Assembly (NCBI GenBank): GCA_963576725.1
Contig: OY755240.1
Span: forward strand, 18,873,743 to 18,937,742
From: Azorinus chamasolen
Taxonomy: Eukaryota > Mollusca > Bivalvia > Cardiida > Solecurtidae
Direction of reading: 5' to 3'
DNA: 64,000 nucleotides
Both the position numbers and the translations under genes were made by a program. The stretch's first letter is position 1; each line of letters opens with the position of its first letter. This document shows positions 31,976 to 41,753 of the stretch, piece after piece. The notes under the pieces were generated by a model. It made no database searches, was not told the origin of the DNA, and worked only from the letters and a program-made list of their open reading frames with translations.

Positions 31976-32737
31976 GCATTCTAAAAATAAGAGAACAGAA
32001 TATATAAGCTTGTGAAAAGTACGTAAGTTTTCGGAATACATGATCTTGAAGATAGCCCCGTGTTTGTTGTTATTAGATTACAATTATTTGCTATTTGACT
32101 GCCTTTGGTACTGATCGCCCTAGATTCTTACATGAGCTTGTTCAATGCCTAATGTTTAATGTATTAATACAAACATGTAACGAGGAATCCTCAAATTATA
32201 TTCTGTGCGAACCTACATTTGACAAAATAACTGGTGGCACCATCAGCACCGATCACAAGTATTGGTCCAACTTATTGCATATCCACCTCAGAAATATTTA
32301 TGTTAGAAAGGCAATAGACACACATAACGGTACCGTACTCAGATGACTCTTATATTAGTCCATCGGGGTATACTCTGGTCTCAAAGACGTCAAAATGTGA
32401 ATCTCTGAGATAAACGTTAAAAAGGCCCATTAAGCACAAATTGATAATCGAGTACATGTGTTTATAAACGTTTTTGACGTAAATATGCTCAATGAGAGAA
32501 TATTATATTGCATGAGCCACTCTTTCAAACACACGGTTTTATACGTTTTAAGTTTTGTCTACCGCCGCAACCTTCGGCATATTATAACAATCATGAACGT
32601 AGCTAGCGACACACACTTACGCACGTGCATAACATCAATCTGAAAGGTGAACATATCATTATCGCCGAAATGGAACAATAATGGAAGGGTAAAGGAGATG
32701 TCGACTTTGAAAAACATTCTGTCATGTCGTGTAAGCT
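31976..32737. other. 3' flank of copy A; one unassigned open frame
   Basis: A frame open at 32095-32346 on the + strand (starting at TTG) encodes about 83 residues with no family I recognise. Nothing else supports a gene. Elsewhere AT-rich spacer. Confidence 0.3.
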
Positions 32738-32850
32738 TTAACCCACTCCCTCATATTGACGCCTATTTGGAAAATCACATTTTGAAACCATTGTGATAAA
32801 AAGAGCACCTGTGGTTATAATTTCATTTCTGAAAATCCTCAGTTAACGGA
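32738..32850. mobile_element. M2 MITE fragment (copy 3)
   Basis: TTAACCCACTCCCTCATATT at the left, then 'gaaaccattgtgataaa'. The right half is missing or unrecognisable. Confidence 0.6.
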
Positions 32851-33076
32851 AACGGAACATTCAACACATGGATGTCTGGCTTTCCTCTCTGGAGATATCA
32901 AAGGTATCAAAAAACTGGAAGACTTTCATGAATGCATGATAATTTGCTTATTCAAATATTTGATTGATTTTTATTCTCCAAACTATAAATTAGTGTAATT
33001 AATATACATTATCACCATTGTCGCGCTACAAAACACACATTCTGCTGAACGCGGCCTGACTGGCATTAAAGATAGC

Positions 33077-33189
33077 TTAACCCTTCGCTTGCTATTCACG
33101 TCAATATACATACCTGTAAATAGCGAAGACCCAGATGAGACAGCTCCTGCAGGAGCTGTCTTATCAGGGTCTGCACTATTTACAAGTAA
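33077..33189. mobile_element. M1 MITE fragment (copy 5)
   Basis: Left end TTAACCCTTCGCTTGCT and the whole central hairpin to 'ctgcactatttacaagt'. The second terminus is lost. Confidence 0.75.
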
Positions 33190-33770
33190 AACAATAAGTC
33201 AACAATATCGAATAAACGGGCATTTTGCGAAAAGGTCTAAGGAGGAAAGGATCAGAAGAATAAATGACACTTGCAGTTGATCGCGGAGGTCGTGATGGTG
33301 TATACAAGTTATTGACTGAGAAAGTGAATGGAAAAGTGAGGGTTACTTCAGCAAACAGAATATTAGAAAATGTATTCAAATTTTATCCGTGAAATTGGAT
33401 TCGAATCTGTAACCATCTCCAGTCTCTGTGTATATTGCATACATTGATAACTCTTGAATGCAAATTATAGTTCATGTTCACAGTCAGGAATATCTATTCG
33501 ATACTTTCCCCGATAGTTATGCAAGAAAAACAGATCTTGTTTCACTTTTTATCAGTGGGGTTATTGGCAAAGTGGTTGTTATTTAAAGGTAAATTTAAAC
33601 ACAAATATACTTCATTAACTGGCTAGTAATATGTAGTGAACTAATCAGGATTATTTTATTTGGTATGTTTGAAAGTATTATTAGTGAAGTGGTTACCATG
33701 GAAACCACGGATTTCTGAAAAAGTGTAGAACGTCAACCTAAACCTTTTAGTGTATAATTTTAAAAAAGTA
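33190..33770. other. No gene seen
   Basis: No supported coding region, RNA gene or repeat boundary. Confidence 0.35.
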
Positions 33771-34330
33771 TGTATATATATATATATATTCTTTCATATA
33801 TATATATAAAAAGTCATTTTGACAGTTTTGGCACATGCGGTTACCTGGAAACTGCCATTTTACAAAAGATCTAATACGTCGACATATATTTTTATTTTTC
33901 TGTTTTAATTCACCATAACATTTTACCTATATTTACCTATTAAATCAATAACGTGGAAAATTCTATGAAAGAAATTTTTCAATATCAATAACAATTTTTA
34001 TTTTTCTCATTTTTTGTCGAATGACGAAATATGAAAACCTTATTTTGTAACGAAAAATGTTCAGATTACTATCTTTTTCATGCCGTATAAAAACACAAGT
34101 AATTCATGTGTAAAATCATGTGTGTTCTGTATATTATAATGTTTTTGGTTCAGTTAATATTAGATTTAAAGATAGTAGTTATTTTGACAGTTTTTGGCAC
34201 GTACGGTTACCACGGAAACTGCCAATTTACAAAAAAATCTAAAATGTCGACATATATTTTTATTTTTATTTTTGAATTCACCATTAAATTTTACCTGATA
34301 TACCGAACATTTAGAAATTCTATGAAAGCA
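33771..34330. repeat. (TA)n tract and a ~360-bp spaced direct duplication
   Basis: (TA)n at about 33772-33808. Then 'ttttgacagttttggcac', 'cggttacc', 'ggaaactgcc' and 'gtcgacatatatttttattt' occur at 33815-33900 and again at 34175-34265, a diverged tandem duplication. Confidence 0.65.
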
Positions 34331-34354
34331 TTATTTTTTCATAAAACTGTAGAA

Positions 34355-34512
34355 AATGTCCTTAACCCCTGGATGCAGAGGAAGCAACCTCGTGCGTATG
34401 GAAGACACTGAAAAGAGTCTCTGAAATTTCCGGGAGGGACCGGGATTTGAACTCCGGACCTCCGGATTGGTAATCAAGCGTTTAACTACTAGACCACCGC
34501 ACCACCACAAGT
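34355..34512 (-). mobile_element. tRNA-derived SINE, family T (partial copy)
   Basis: On the minus strand: A-box-like 'tggtctagtagttaaacgc', B box GAGTTCAAATCCC, then 'ggtccctcccggaaatttca'. Same family as the full copy at 58430-58760. Confidence 0.7.
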
Positions 34513-34935
34513 TGGTCATTGATATGTCCATTTAGGAAAATGATCAATAAGCATGGCGTTATGTGCATGTGCACTTGGATGTTAATTGGTCATTCAGATC
34601 TCAATCCACCAAAGTTATCAACATGCGAATAAACTGATGTTAGTTGCACGTTAAGGTGTTATTTTGTATGCATTACTTTTCAGAATGCACACATGTAAGT
34701 GGTCATTTGTAAATACTACATTATGCAAGTAGCTATCAAATAGTTGTCCACTGAGATGTTCAGTCGTATGCAATACATAGTAGGGATGTACAGATTGATG
34801 TGAGTTTGATTTTCTGCTGCCCAAAACCTTGGCTAGTGAGATGCATTCGTATGCCTTACGCTAGTTGATTATTTAGATGTTTGATTTATTTTGCTTATTT
34901 GTATCGGATTTTAAGTTGATAAGTGCCATATTAAA
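34513..34935. repeat. Dispersed repeat R4
   Basis: Shares 'agttgatcattcagatg', 'gagatgttcagtcgtatgca' and 'atttgtatcgga' with 4230-4480, 54040-54240 and 55930-56390. Confidence 0.6.
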
Positions 34936-35149
34936 CCATCAGTCAATGAATATGCATGAGTTGAGTAAAACAAAACCGACATGTTACACGCCATTTCTGC
35001 AATCGGATTAATGCAAATAAAACTATAAATGTGTATGGAGAACACCGGTATTCTTTAAACACAACGACTTGATTTTAGAAACTGTGCACTTTCCTCTGTG
35101 CATATGAGCCGTTTTCAACCTTTGGAAAAATTCTTTCTTAAGTATACAT

Positions 35150-35450
35150 TGCAGATCCTAATCAGAAGACTCCTACATTGGTCCACGTAGTCTTGAGTGA
35201 TTGTCTTAGAGTCATTGCTCATTAATTGGTTTACTTTACAGTTTCCGTATAGGGCTAAGTGACGCCTAAGTGGGGTGGTACACGGGTGAGATGATAGGAG
35301 TTGACAGTCGGGTACAGAAAACGTGGACTTTAGGTTTAGTGCGGTTTTAAATTGCTGATATGCTTTGGAATTTCTTAAAACCAACCATATTATCCTGATA
35401 CTGGTCGACTAGTCCTAGCGTTATTCTATATGGTAGTGTCACTAAAAGTC
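35150..35450. repeat. Dispersed repeat R3 (copy 2)
   Basis: Diverged copy of 7850-8160: 'gtttactttacagtttccg', 'ggtacacgggtgagatgata' and 'ctggtcgactagtcct'. Confidence 0.55.
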
Positions 35451-35945
35451 AATGTGTGAGTATAAATATGAGTCTTGCAGGAAACACCACATACAGAAAA
35501 AACAGCCGCCCGAACAGCAACGCAAGAACACATAGCAAATGTATATAAATAGACGCACAAAGACAAAACAAAAAAACAATAGGGGGAAGATGGAAGTACC
35601 GCCTTGGAACGGTCAGTGACAAAAGTCACTGGGGTTTAAACCGGTTTTGTGGCGACCAACCTCACACTTATTCCATCCCTACCCTAAAAGACAAACGGTG
35701 TAAATACACATATCCCCTCTCCGACTAATCTACAACAACCGCGATGGCAAATACAGTGGTAAAGTGCATGTAAAACAAACTGGATCCACCCATCGCTGGT
35801 GTATGCAATAATTGAGCTACAAAGCGAGTAACTATAAAAAGGTTATAAAGGGTACAACAGAAACGAGATCTGGCGTCGTCCTTCCGTTCTTAATTTTCGA
35901 GGGAATGTTCATAGAGTACTAAGCCTTTCCTGTCGGCGTATATAA
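35451..35945. repeat. Repeat R7 relative and spacer
   Basis: 35580-35645 has 'gtaccgccttggaacggtca' and 'ggggtttaaacc', shared with 54260-54320. Beyond 35650 I see nothing further. Confidence 0.5.
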
Positions 35946-35949
35946 AGAG

Positions 35950-36545
35950 AGGACATCATGGTTGCCAACTGTAAAAGAGTTGCCAACCAGACATGCAATA
36001 TGTTGTAGTTCTATAGGATCATATCTCGTTTTAATGTTTTACATATTTGAAGAACAAAGTGAGAAAACGGGAATGTGCTATAACAAGTTCATTGTCAATG
36101 TTAAGGTATAGATTAAGAAAAGCTGCATAGTTGTCGGAAGAGTTCGCTTTATTCAGTTATTTTTGTTAAATGGTAGGAATCAATCAAATCAAAGATATCG
36201 ACAAGTTTCATTGGAGGCTTTTGTGACATCTGCTTGGGATTGAGGGTTCAAACTGAACAAGAAATCTCTATCATAGATGTATAAAACAAATCTATGACTA
36301 GTGGTGTACAGTTCGTTCCGATAGGAATACAAATAACCTTACGGTATATAGTATTCCCATAACGAAGAATATGTAATCCAGAAGAAAGATTCGCAAACTT
36401 CTCAGCAAGTCCAGTTGGTGAAATATTGAACTGGCTTGTCTGTAAAAAAAGGTATTCAGCACTACATGACAGAAATCATTCTAACTCGGGTAAATATTTT
36501 CTTGATTTCGTAGAAACAAATTTAGATTTTTCAGGAGGTTCGAAG
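35950..36545 (-). pseudogene. Reverse-transcriptase remnant of a second retroelement class
   Basis: The minus strand, in pieces, reads 'GLAEKFANLSSGLHILRYGN', 'TIYRKVICIPIGTNCTPLVI', then 'DLFYTSMIEISCSV'. Further on come 'LNPQSQADVTKASNETCRYL' and 'NNELV'-like pieces. The G-I-P-(I/M)-G-T-N-C-x-P-L block is that of a retroelement RT common in invertebrate genomes; assignment to a Penelope-like or other class is uncertain. Multiple stops. Confidence 0.55.
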
Positions 36546-36563
36546 CGGTTGACACTATATATG

Positions 36564-37401
36564 TGTAACCGAGCGAACTTTTCGTACATTTGGTTGAGTC
36601 TGGCCATTTGGTCGTATCTGGCCAGTTTGTCTTTTAACTAGGTCATTTCTATTTTGTTCGGGTGTCTTCGCGGGTGTTCGGTGGTCTCCGTTGATGACGT
36701 AGTTGGTTGTGCACGAGCTTCAGAGGGAAAGACTCAGACATTTTTGTTCGGAGCTCGGTTTTGCTGTATTCTGTCGGCGTTGTGGTTTGCTTCCCGGTAT
36801 GACCATTAGTAAATCATTATTCATGATTGCAGCCATCTGTTGTGAAATTATTACGTTCTTTCGAATTCCGGTTTTGTAAATATTTAGCAATGTAATATGT
36901 TTTCGCGAATCGAAATGGCAGCAGTAAAAATCCTATCACCGAACTAAATAACTTACACATTCCTTGTCTAATATGTGCAGCACTTGTTACCTTGCACGGC
37001 ACAGCGGGAGTTTGGAGCGTTCACTTGCGACATTTGGTGAGTTATACTTTCTGGTTTTATTACTCTGTTAATTCGAGGTCTACATATATAGGCTTTAGGT
37101 TGAATATGTACTATGTCCGTTTAGTAAATTGGAGCCACCTGAACTGGAGATATTTGTCAGTGAATGGGTATTATTTTTAACCATGTATGTTTGTAATATA
37201 TTATGTTATTGATACAGTTTCAGGTCCATAGGTATCATAACTATTGTTATTTAGTGTGCTTACATTCTGTATCTTTCAGGATGCAGCACTGTTCTTGTCG
37301 AGGTCCCATACTGACTACAATAAATCCTGTAGCTGAACCTGGTATCTGTTGTACTTTGTGACCCCGTCACACCAGGGCTAGTGGGGCAGACAGGGGTTAC
37401 A
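36564..37401. mobile_element. Solo LTR
   Basis: 838 bp beginning TGTAACC and ending GGTTACA (TG...CA with a longer inverted repeat). Flanked by perfect direct repeats TATATG at 36558-36563 and 37402-37407. AATAAA lies at about 37319, within 85 bp of the right end. No internal coding region follows on either side, so the body was probably lost by LTR-LTR recombination. It interrupts sequence related to the repeat flank of copies A and C. Strand by the AATAAA would be +. Confidence 0.75.
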
Positions 37402-37599
37402 TATATGTTTCCAGACACTTATTAAGAGAGACAATATGGTACGACCTATGACACATGTCCAGCCAGCCGTAACCCGAATAACACATGTAAACAGCTTGGA
37501 TCCGGACCAAACATCTATTGACTCGATGTTGCATCAGGTTGTTTTTCACACGTTTAATCGAATCCAATATAAACCATCTGAAATTTTCTCTTTTCGGAT

Positions 37600-37912
37600 T
37601 GTTGCTTTTGCTTTCGAAGGAGGTCCTACTTTCAGATTTTATGTACTTCACAACAGCAGATGTTAAGTGTTTGTGTGGCGGTTGTAAAACATCTCCCCGT
37701 ACATTCTCAGTGTTGTTCTACTTTTTGGTCATTCGGGATCATTATTTTGATGTTATTAGTAAAGAAACTTGAATACCGCATTAGCCGGTGCTAGGGGATG
37801 TGAGTAGTGTTGCACGTTTAATAGCTGCTCATGAGCAGAATCAATAAAACCGAGTCTGCAATTTTCTCCTTTTGCATTGCTACTTTTGCTTTCGAAGGAT
37901 CTCCTACTCTTA
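37600..37912 (+). repeat. R281 repeat pair
   Basis: Two partial units with 'tcacaacagcagatgttaag', 'gccggtgctagggg' and 'ataaaaccgagtctgcaat', upstream of copy B. Confidence 0.7.
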
Positions 37913-37929
37913 TAATGTGTGTTATTTTC

Positions 37930-38583
37930 ACAGTTGTAATTTAACATTTTCCTTATAAATATGCTTGTAAGAAATAATGACAATTAATTTTTATAATGGT
38001 GAATGAACAAGGGATGAATTGATTGGAAATGGAAGAAGATCCAGATTTTTATTACCCCATAAATTAATGCAGCAGACTTTGATATGCCTTTTATGTTTCT
38101 ACTTTGTTTGCAAAAGCTTACAAAGCACAAATATCAGGTAAAGTGTTAACACCTGAATTGTTTTCAGATTCTTTCTGAGATATGCCAAATTAGTAATAAT
38201 GATTTCTATCGGAAATATACAAGATGTTCTAAAATATTAATTGTTTCATTGTTAGTCACTCGTTTAACCGTTTACACGATAGAGGCGTATTTGACAGAGA
38301 TCAGCTTGTCAGTGTTGGAGACATGTGATTAGTCTGTGAAGTTTGTTTATGGAATAACATCGATGTGTTTTTACTGTTTCTGGCACGGTCAACATGTTTT
38401 ATGTCAGTTACATACTCCGTACGTGAAGCTAATATATTAACTATTAATAATGCCTTTATGTCTTACATGAATATTCATGTTGCTATGATTGTTTACATTA
38501 ATATTCATAAGCAGTGATCTTATCAGAACTCTTACATTTGCACCAGTGATCGTTCAAATAGACCTCAAAACAGGACTTGAAGG
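37930..38583 (+). promoter_or_regulatory. 5' flank of gene copy B
   Basis: Alignable throughout with copies A and C. 'catgaatattcatgttgct' is followed by a second 'attcat' and CTTATC at 38519-38524, 59 bp before the ATG. No R281 insertion here. Confidence 0.6.
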
Positions 38584-38604
38584 ATGAATGCCTTGCTATT
38601 ATTG
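38584..38604 (+). CDS. Small secreted protein, copy B, exon 1
   Basis: ATG AAT GCC TTG CTA TTA TTG (MNALLLL) followed by 'gtaaga'. Same length, phase and upstream context ('caaaacaggacttgaagg') as copies A and C. Intron 1 is 385 nt, the shortest of the three and probably closest to the ancestral length. Confidence 0.72.
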
Positions 38605-38989
38605 GTAAGACTCACTATTTTATTAAATGTGCAATTCTTTGGGATAAGAGGGATGTGGTGCACTGCAAACAGAGAAGACCATATAGATCGCCCCAGTTTT
38701 ACGAATCTGCGCTGTTAATTTCATCCACTTTCAGATTATTACTCTATTATATATTCACCATCTCTCCATACTGTGTAAACTTTGACTAATATCATGTAAA
38801 AGAAGTGATTGCGGTATACACTGGTTCCAATGCATTGTAACTGGAACCGATTACTGTAGCAAGAACATTCAGACGTGGACAACAAACTGGAAGATACTAT
38901 TTTGGGATAACTGTGAATACGATAAAACATATTTATTCGATACAATTGATTACACAAATAACAATTTTAACCACTGTTTTCTTTTGCAG

Positions 38990-39032
38990 ATGTTGCTACT
39001 GAAAAGCATTGTTGCAAACACAGAGAATGAAG
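38990..39032 (+). CDS. Small secreted protein, copy B, exon 2
   Basis: 'ttttcttttgcag' then MLLLKSIVANTENE plus one base and donor 'gtcagt'. Completes the signal peptide. The intron that follows (2.1 kb) was invaded 31 bp downstream by an M2 MITE. Confidence 0.75.
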
Positions 39033-39063
39033 GTCAGTCATGCAGTATACAGAACACGCTTTC

Positions 39064-39319
39064 TTAACCCATTCCCTCATATTCACGACTACTGACGAGT
39101 CTGTAAATGTCACTTTGTGAAACCATTGTGATAAATAGAGCATTTGCTCCTATAGGAGCAAATGCACTATTTATCACAATGGTTTCAAACTACAACGTTA
39201 TAAAAATTTCCTTTTCTCTAGTTATTGCTCCTTTTCGGTATATTTATTCAAAAAGATTGTATCTTAAAATAGCTTATGAGGTAATGGGTCTAAAAATAGC
39301 ATATGAGGTAATGGGTTAA
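39064..39319. mobile_element. TTAA-flanked MITE, family M2 (copy 2) with duplicated terminus
   Basis: As 115-343, with an intact hairpin. The right end is duplicated: 'tatgaggtaatgggt' occurs twice, 27 bp apart, before the final TTAA. Lies in copy B intron 2; absent at the equivalent site in A and C. Confidence 0.85.
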
Positions 39320-40627
39320 CTCGACTTTCAATTGAGTATCAATATCGATCTGTAAGATAGGTGGCAGTTTAAGAATTGATGAATATCATGCGGAAAACTC
39401 CTTATGAAGCCTTCGGCGTGACTATCACAATGCATTAATCATTTTCTCCATACATACGCATTTCTACGCATTTGCAACAAAGTATCACGAATCAGCCGTC
39501 TGATCAGGGTGTGCTCTGTTGGGTTTTGATATAAAATATATATATATATATGATTCTAAAGTTGCTGCTATGGTCAAAAATGCATTTGTCTATGTGCTAT
39601 AACAACAATGAATAATATTTATGATGTTATTATTTCTTACACGCATATTCATGATGATAAGGATTAAGACCTCACCTATATAAAAACTTTTAAATTATTT
39701 TTATTAAACGTCCAATACGGTGGTACAGTACAACTGCTTTAGATTATTTATTAACCATACGCATACGTATCTGTTACTGCCAAGTATTGTAGTGTCAACA
39801 TGTCGACTGCAACAAGTTGTTTTCTTTTGCATTTATTCTCCATATACTTGATAACACACAATCATACAGTTTGGATCCGGATGAGACAAAGGTTATGATA
39901 GATGCGTCGCTGATAATGACATACTTTTTTAATGAATTTACATAACTATATAACATAGTTTTGATTCTACAGTTTCTGCCCTGGTCAAAGTTCCTGTGTC
40001 TATGTGCAGCAATTATAACCATTATTCTATTTATATGACGTCAATATTTGTTACATAAATCCTCTTCGAGTCAAAGGTTAAATACCTTCTTATTCAACTT
40101 GAAACATATAGATACGGTGTCCAAAATTAGAACCAAACCGGTCTAATGACGTTAACCCTTTGCTCTATAATAACTGAAATAATGAATCAGACAAATTATT
40201 ATTTCATTAGCAAACAGACCAGACCCTGATCAGAGGGCTTCTATATGAGCCATATGGTCTGTGTCTACCGTGCAACGTAGTAAACGTGTAGGTATGGAGT
40301 GAATGGTTAATATCACGAGAAGGGAACTGGTATCCAATTCGCACTGATGACTCAGTGTTATTTCGATATGTAAATATTCAATTTACTTTCTGCGATAAGA
40401 GTAAATGAGGGAAAGCGACACAAATAAAAATATCAAGCATTTGGCTTGCGGATATAGATCAATGTCAGAAATTATGTCATGATTAGATAAAAAAAAAAGA
40501 TAACTCGTTATAATGGCATATGACTGTTTCATTAGAAAACAGAGAGCAGAGCCTGATAAAACAGCTCATTTAGGATCTATTCTGATTGCATAAGCGTTAA
40601 CCGATAACTGTTTCTATCACATATAAG
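39320..40627 (+). other. Copy B intron 2 with M4-type hairpin elements
   Basis: Relics of M4 at about 39435-39667 and 40153-40310 ('ccctgatcagagggcttcta', 'gagccatatggtctgtgtct'). (AT)n at 39535-39551. Remaining sequence aligns in patches with copies A and C. No EGF exon is seen in this intron. Confidence 0.5.
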
Positions 40628-40864
40628 TTAAACCTTCGCTTGCTGTTCACGTCAATATACCTACCTATACATAGTGAAGACCCAGATGAGACAGCTCCTC
40701 ATCAGGGTCTGCACTAATTACAAGTTGGTTGTGCAACCAGTGCACTCCACAGCAGTGATTGCACAGCGAAATACTTGTACAAAGTGAAGATATATGTAAT
40801 TATACAAAAGGGCATGGGTAAAGAAGGAGACATGTATTTTAAAATTCAGCAAGAGAAGGGTTAA
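40628..40864. mobile_element. TTAA-flanked MITE, family M1 (copy 6)
   Basis: TTAAACCTTCGCTTGCT to AGCAAGAGAAGGGTTAA. The central hairpin has lost part of its loop ('gacagctcctcatcaggg'). Confidence 0.8.
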
Positions 40865-40964
40865 AGCCTAAAGGTCACATAAGAGTAACATGTTTTAGAA
40901 AACAATATCAGCTCGCATATAACAGAGGCCCAGATCGGACGCGTAAATTAAAACATTTTAATGA

Positions 40965-41090
40965 TGACTGCTTAATTTCTCCACCAATTCCTATGTTATG
41001 ACCACTGTTTAGAGTCTTCTATACGAGACGGTTCTAAAGAGTTGTCACACCAAATGATTTGGTTGAGAAATGACGTTTTAGCATTGAGTA
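40965..41090. mobile_element. Foldback element, family F
   Basis: 'atttctccaccaattcctat' / 'tttggttgagaaat' outer arms, 'gaccactgtttaga' / 'tctaaagagttgtc' inner arms. Confidence 0.55.
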
Positions 41091-41171
41091 CGACCATTTG
41101 TCTGTACATAACTCTTTCATATACATAACAATTTGGTCGAAACGTTTCTGTATTAATGTTAATAATAACAG

Positions 41172-41259
41172 GTCCATCAGACTATCTGAAGAGGAAGTGG
41201 TCAAAGGGCTATGATATAATCAGCAAGCATTATTCGCCTCGTTGTGTCAAATAGTGCAA
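41172..41259 (+). pseudogene. Small secreted protein, copy B, exon 3 with nonsense codon
   Basis: 88 nt, 'ataacag' to 'gtaagt', phase 1-2. Reads (G)PSDYLKRKWSKGYDIISK then HYSPRCVK, stop (TAG at 41252-41254), C. Copy C has AGA at that codon. The stop falls one codon before the second conserved Cys. Splice sites remain perfect. No last exon is found before or after the LINE that fills intron 3, so copy B is probably a pseudogene. Confidence 0.75.
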
Positions 41260-41454
41260 GTAAGTACCTACGAACTGTACGGAAGCACAAATGACACTAT
41301 ACTAACCATTGTTTAGAATAATGAATTTGCAGGGTCATTGTATGACAAGTTATACTCAGTACATAGCGATATATTGACGAGTCATTTTGGAGCAGATTCG
41401 GTAAATGTACCATCAACCAGATTGTCCTCTGTGTGTTTGTTTTGGTTTGTGTGC
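41260..41454 (+). other. Copy B intron 3 up to LINE insertion
   Basis: Shares 'actgtacggaa' and 'tcagtacatag' with intron 3 of copies A and C. It is cut off by the LINE A-tail, and I could not find where the intron resumes. Confidence 0.5.
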
Positions 41455-41753
41455 TTTTTTGGAGGGTTTTTTTTTTTTTTGCCTTTTTTTTTTTTTGCCC
41501 TTTTTTTTTTTTTTTTTTTTAGTCTTTATTTCATGAATATTTACATTTTTGACATTGTATACATAAACAAACATTCCAATACACACACTCGAACTATTAT
41601 ACATTGTAAACATAACCAAACATTTCAGTTACATACACTCAACAAATTTAATTATACAGTGTATCAACATAAATGAAAAACCATACATCTCTAAGATTTT
41701 TTTTGTGCACGTATGTTTCAAAATTCAACGCTTGTTTCTTTCTATCTAGTATG

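Noticed and set aside
32095..32346. 83-codon + strand frame downstream of copy A
   Set aside because: No ATG at its start, no recognisable motif, no paralog near copies B or C. Left as an unassigned frame.
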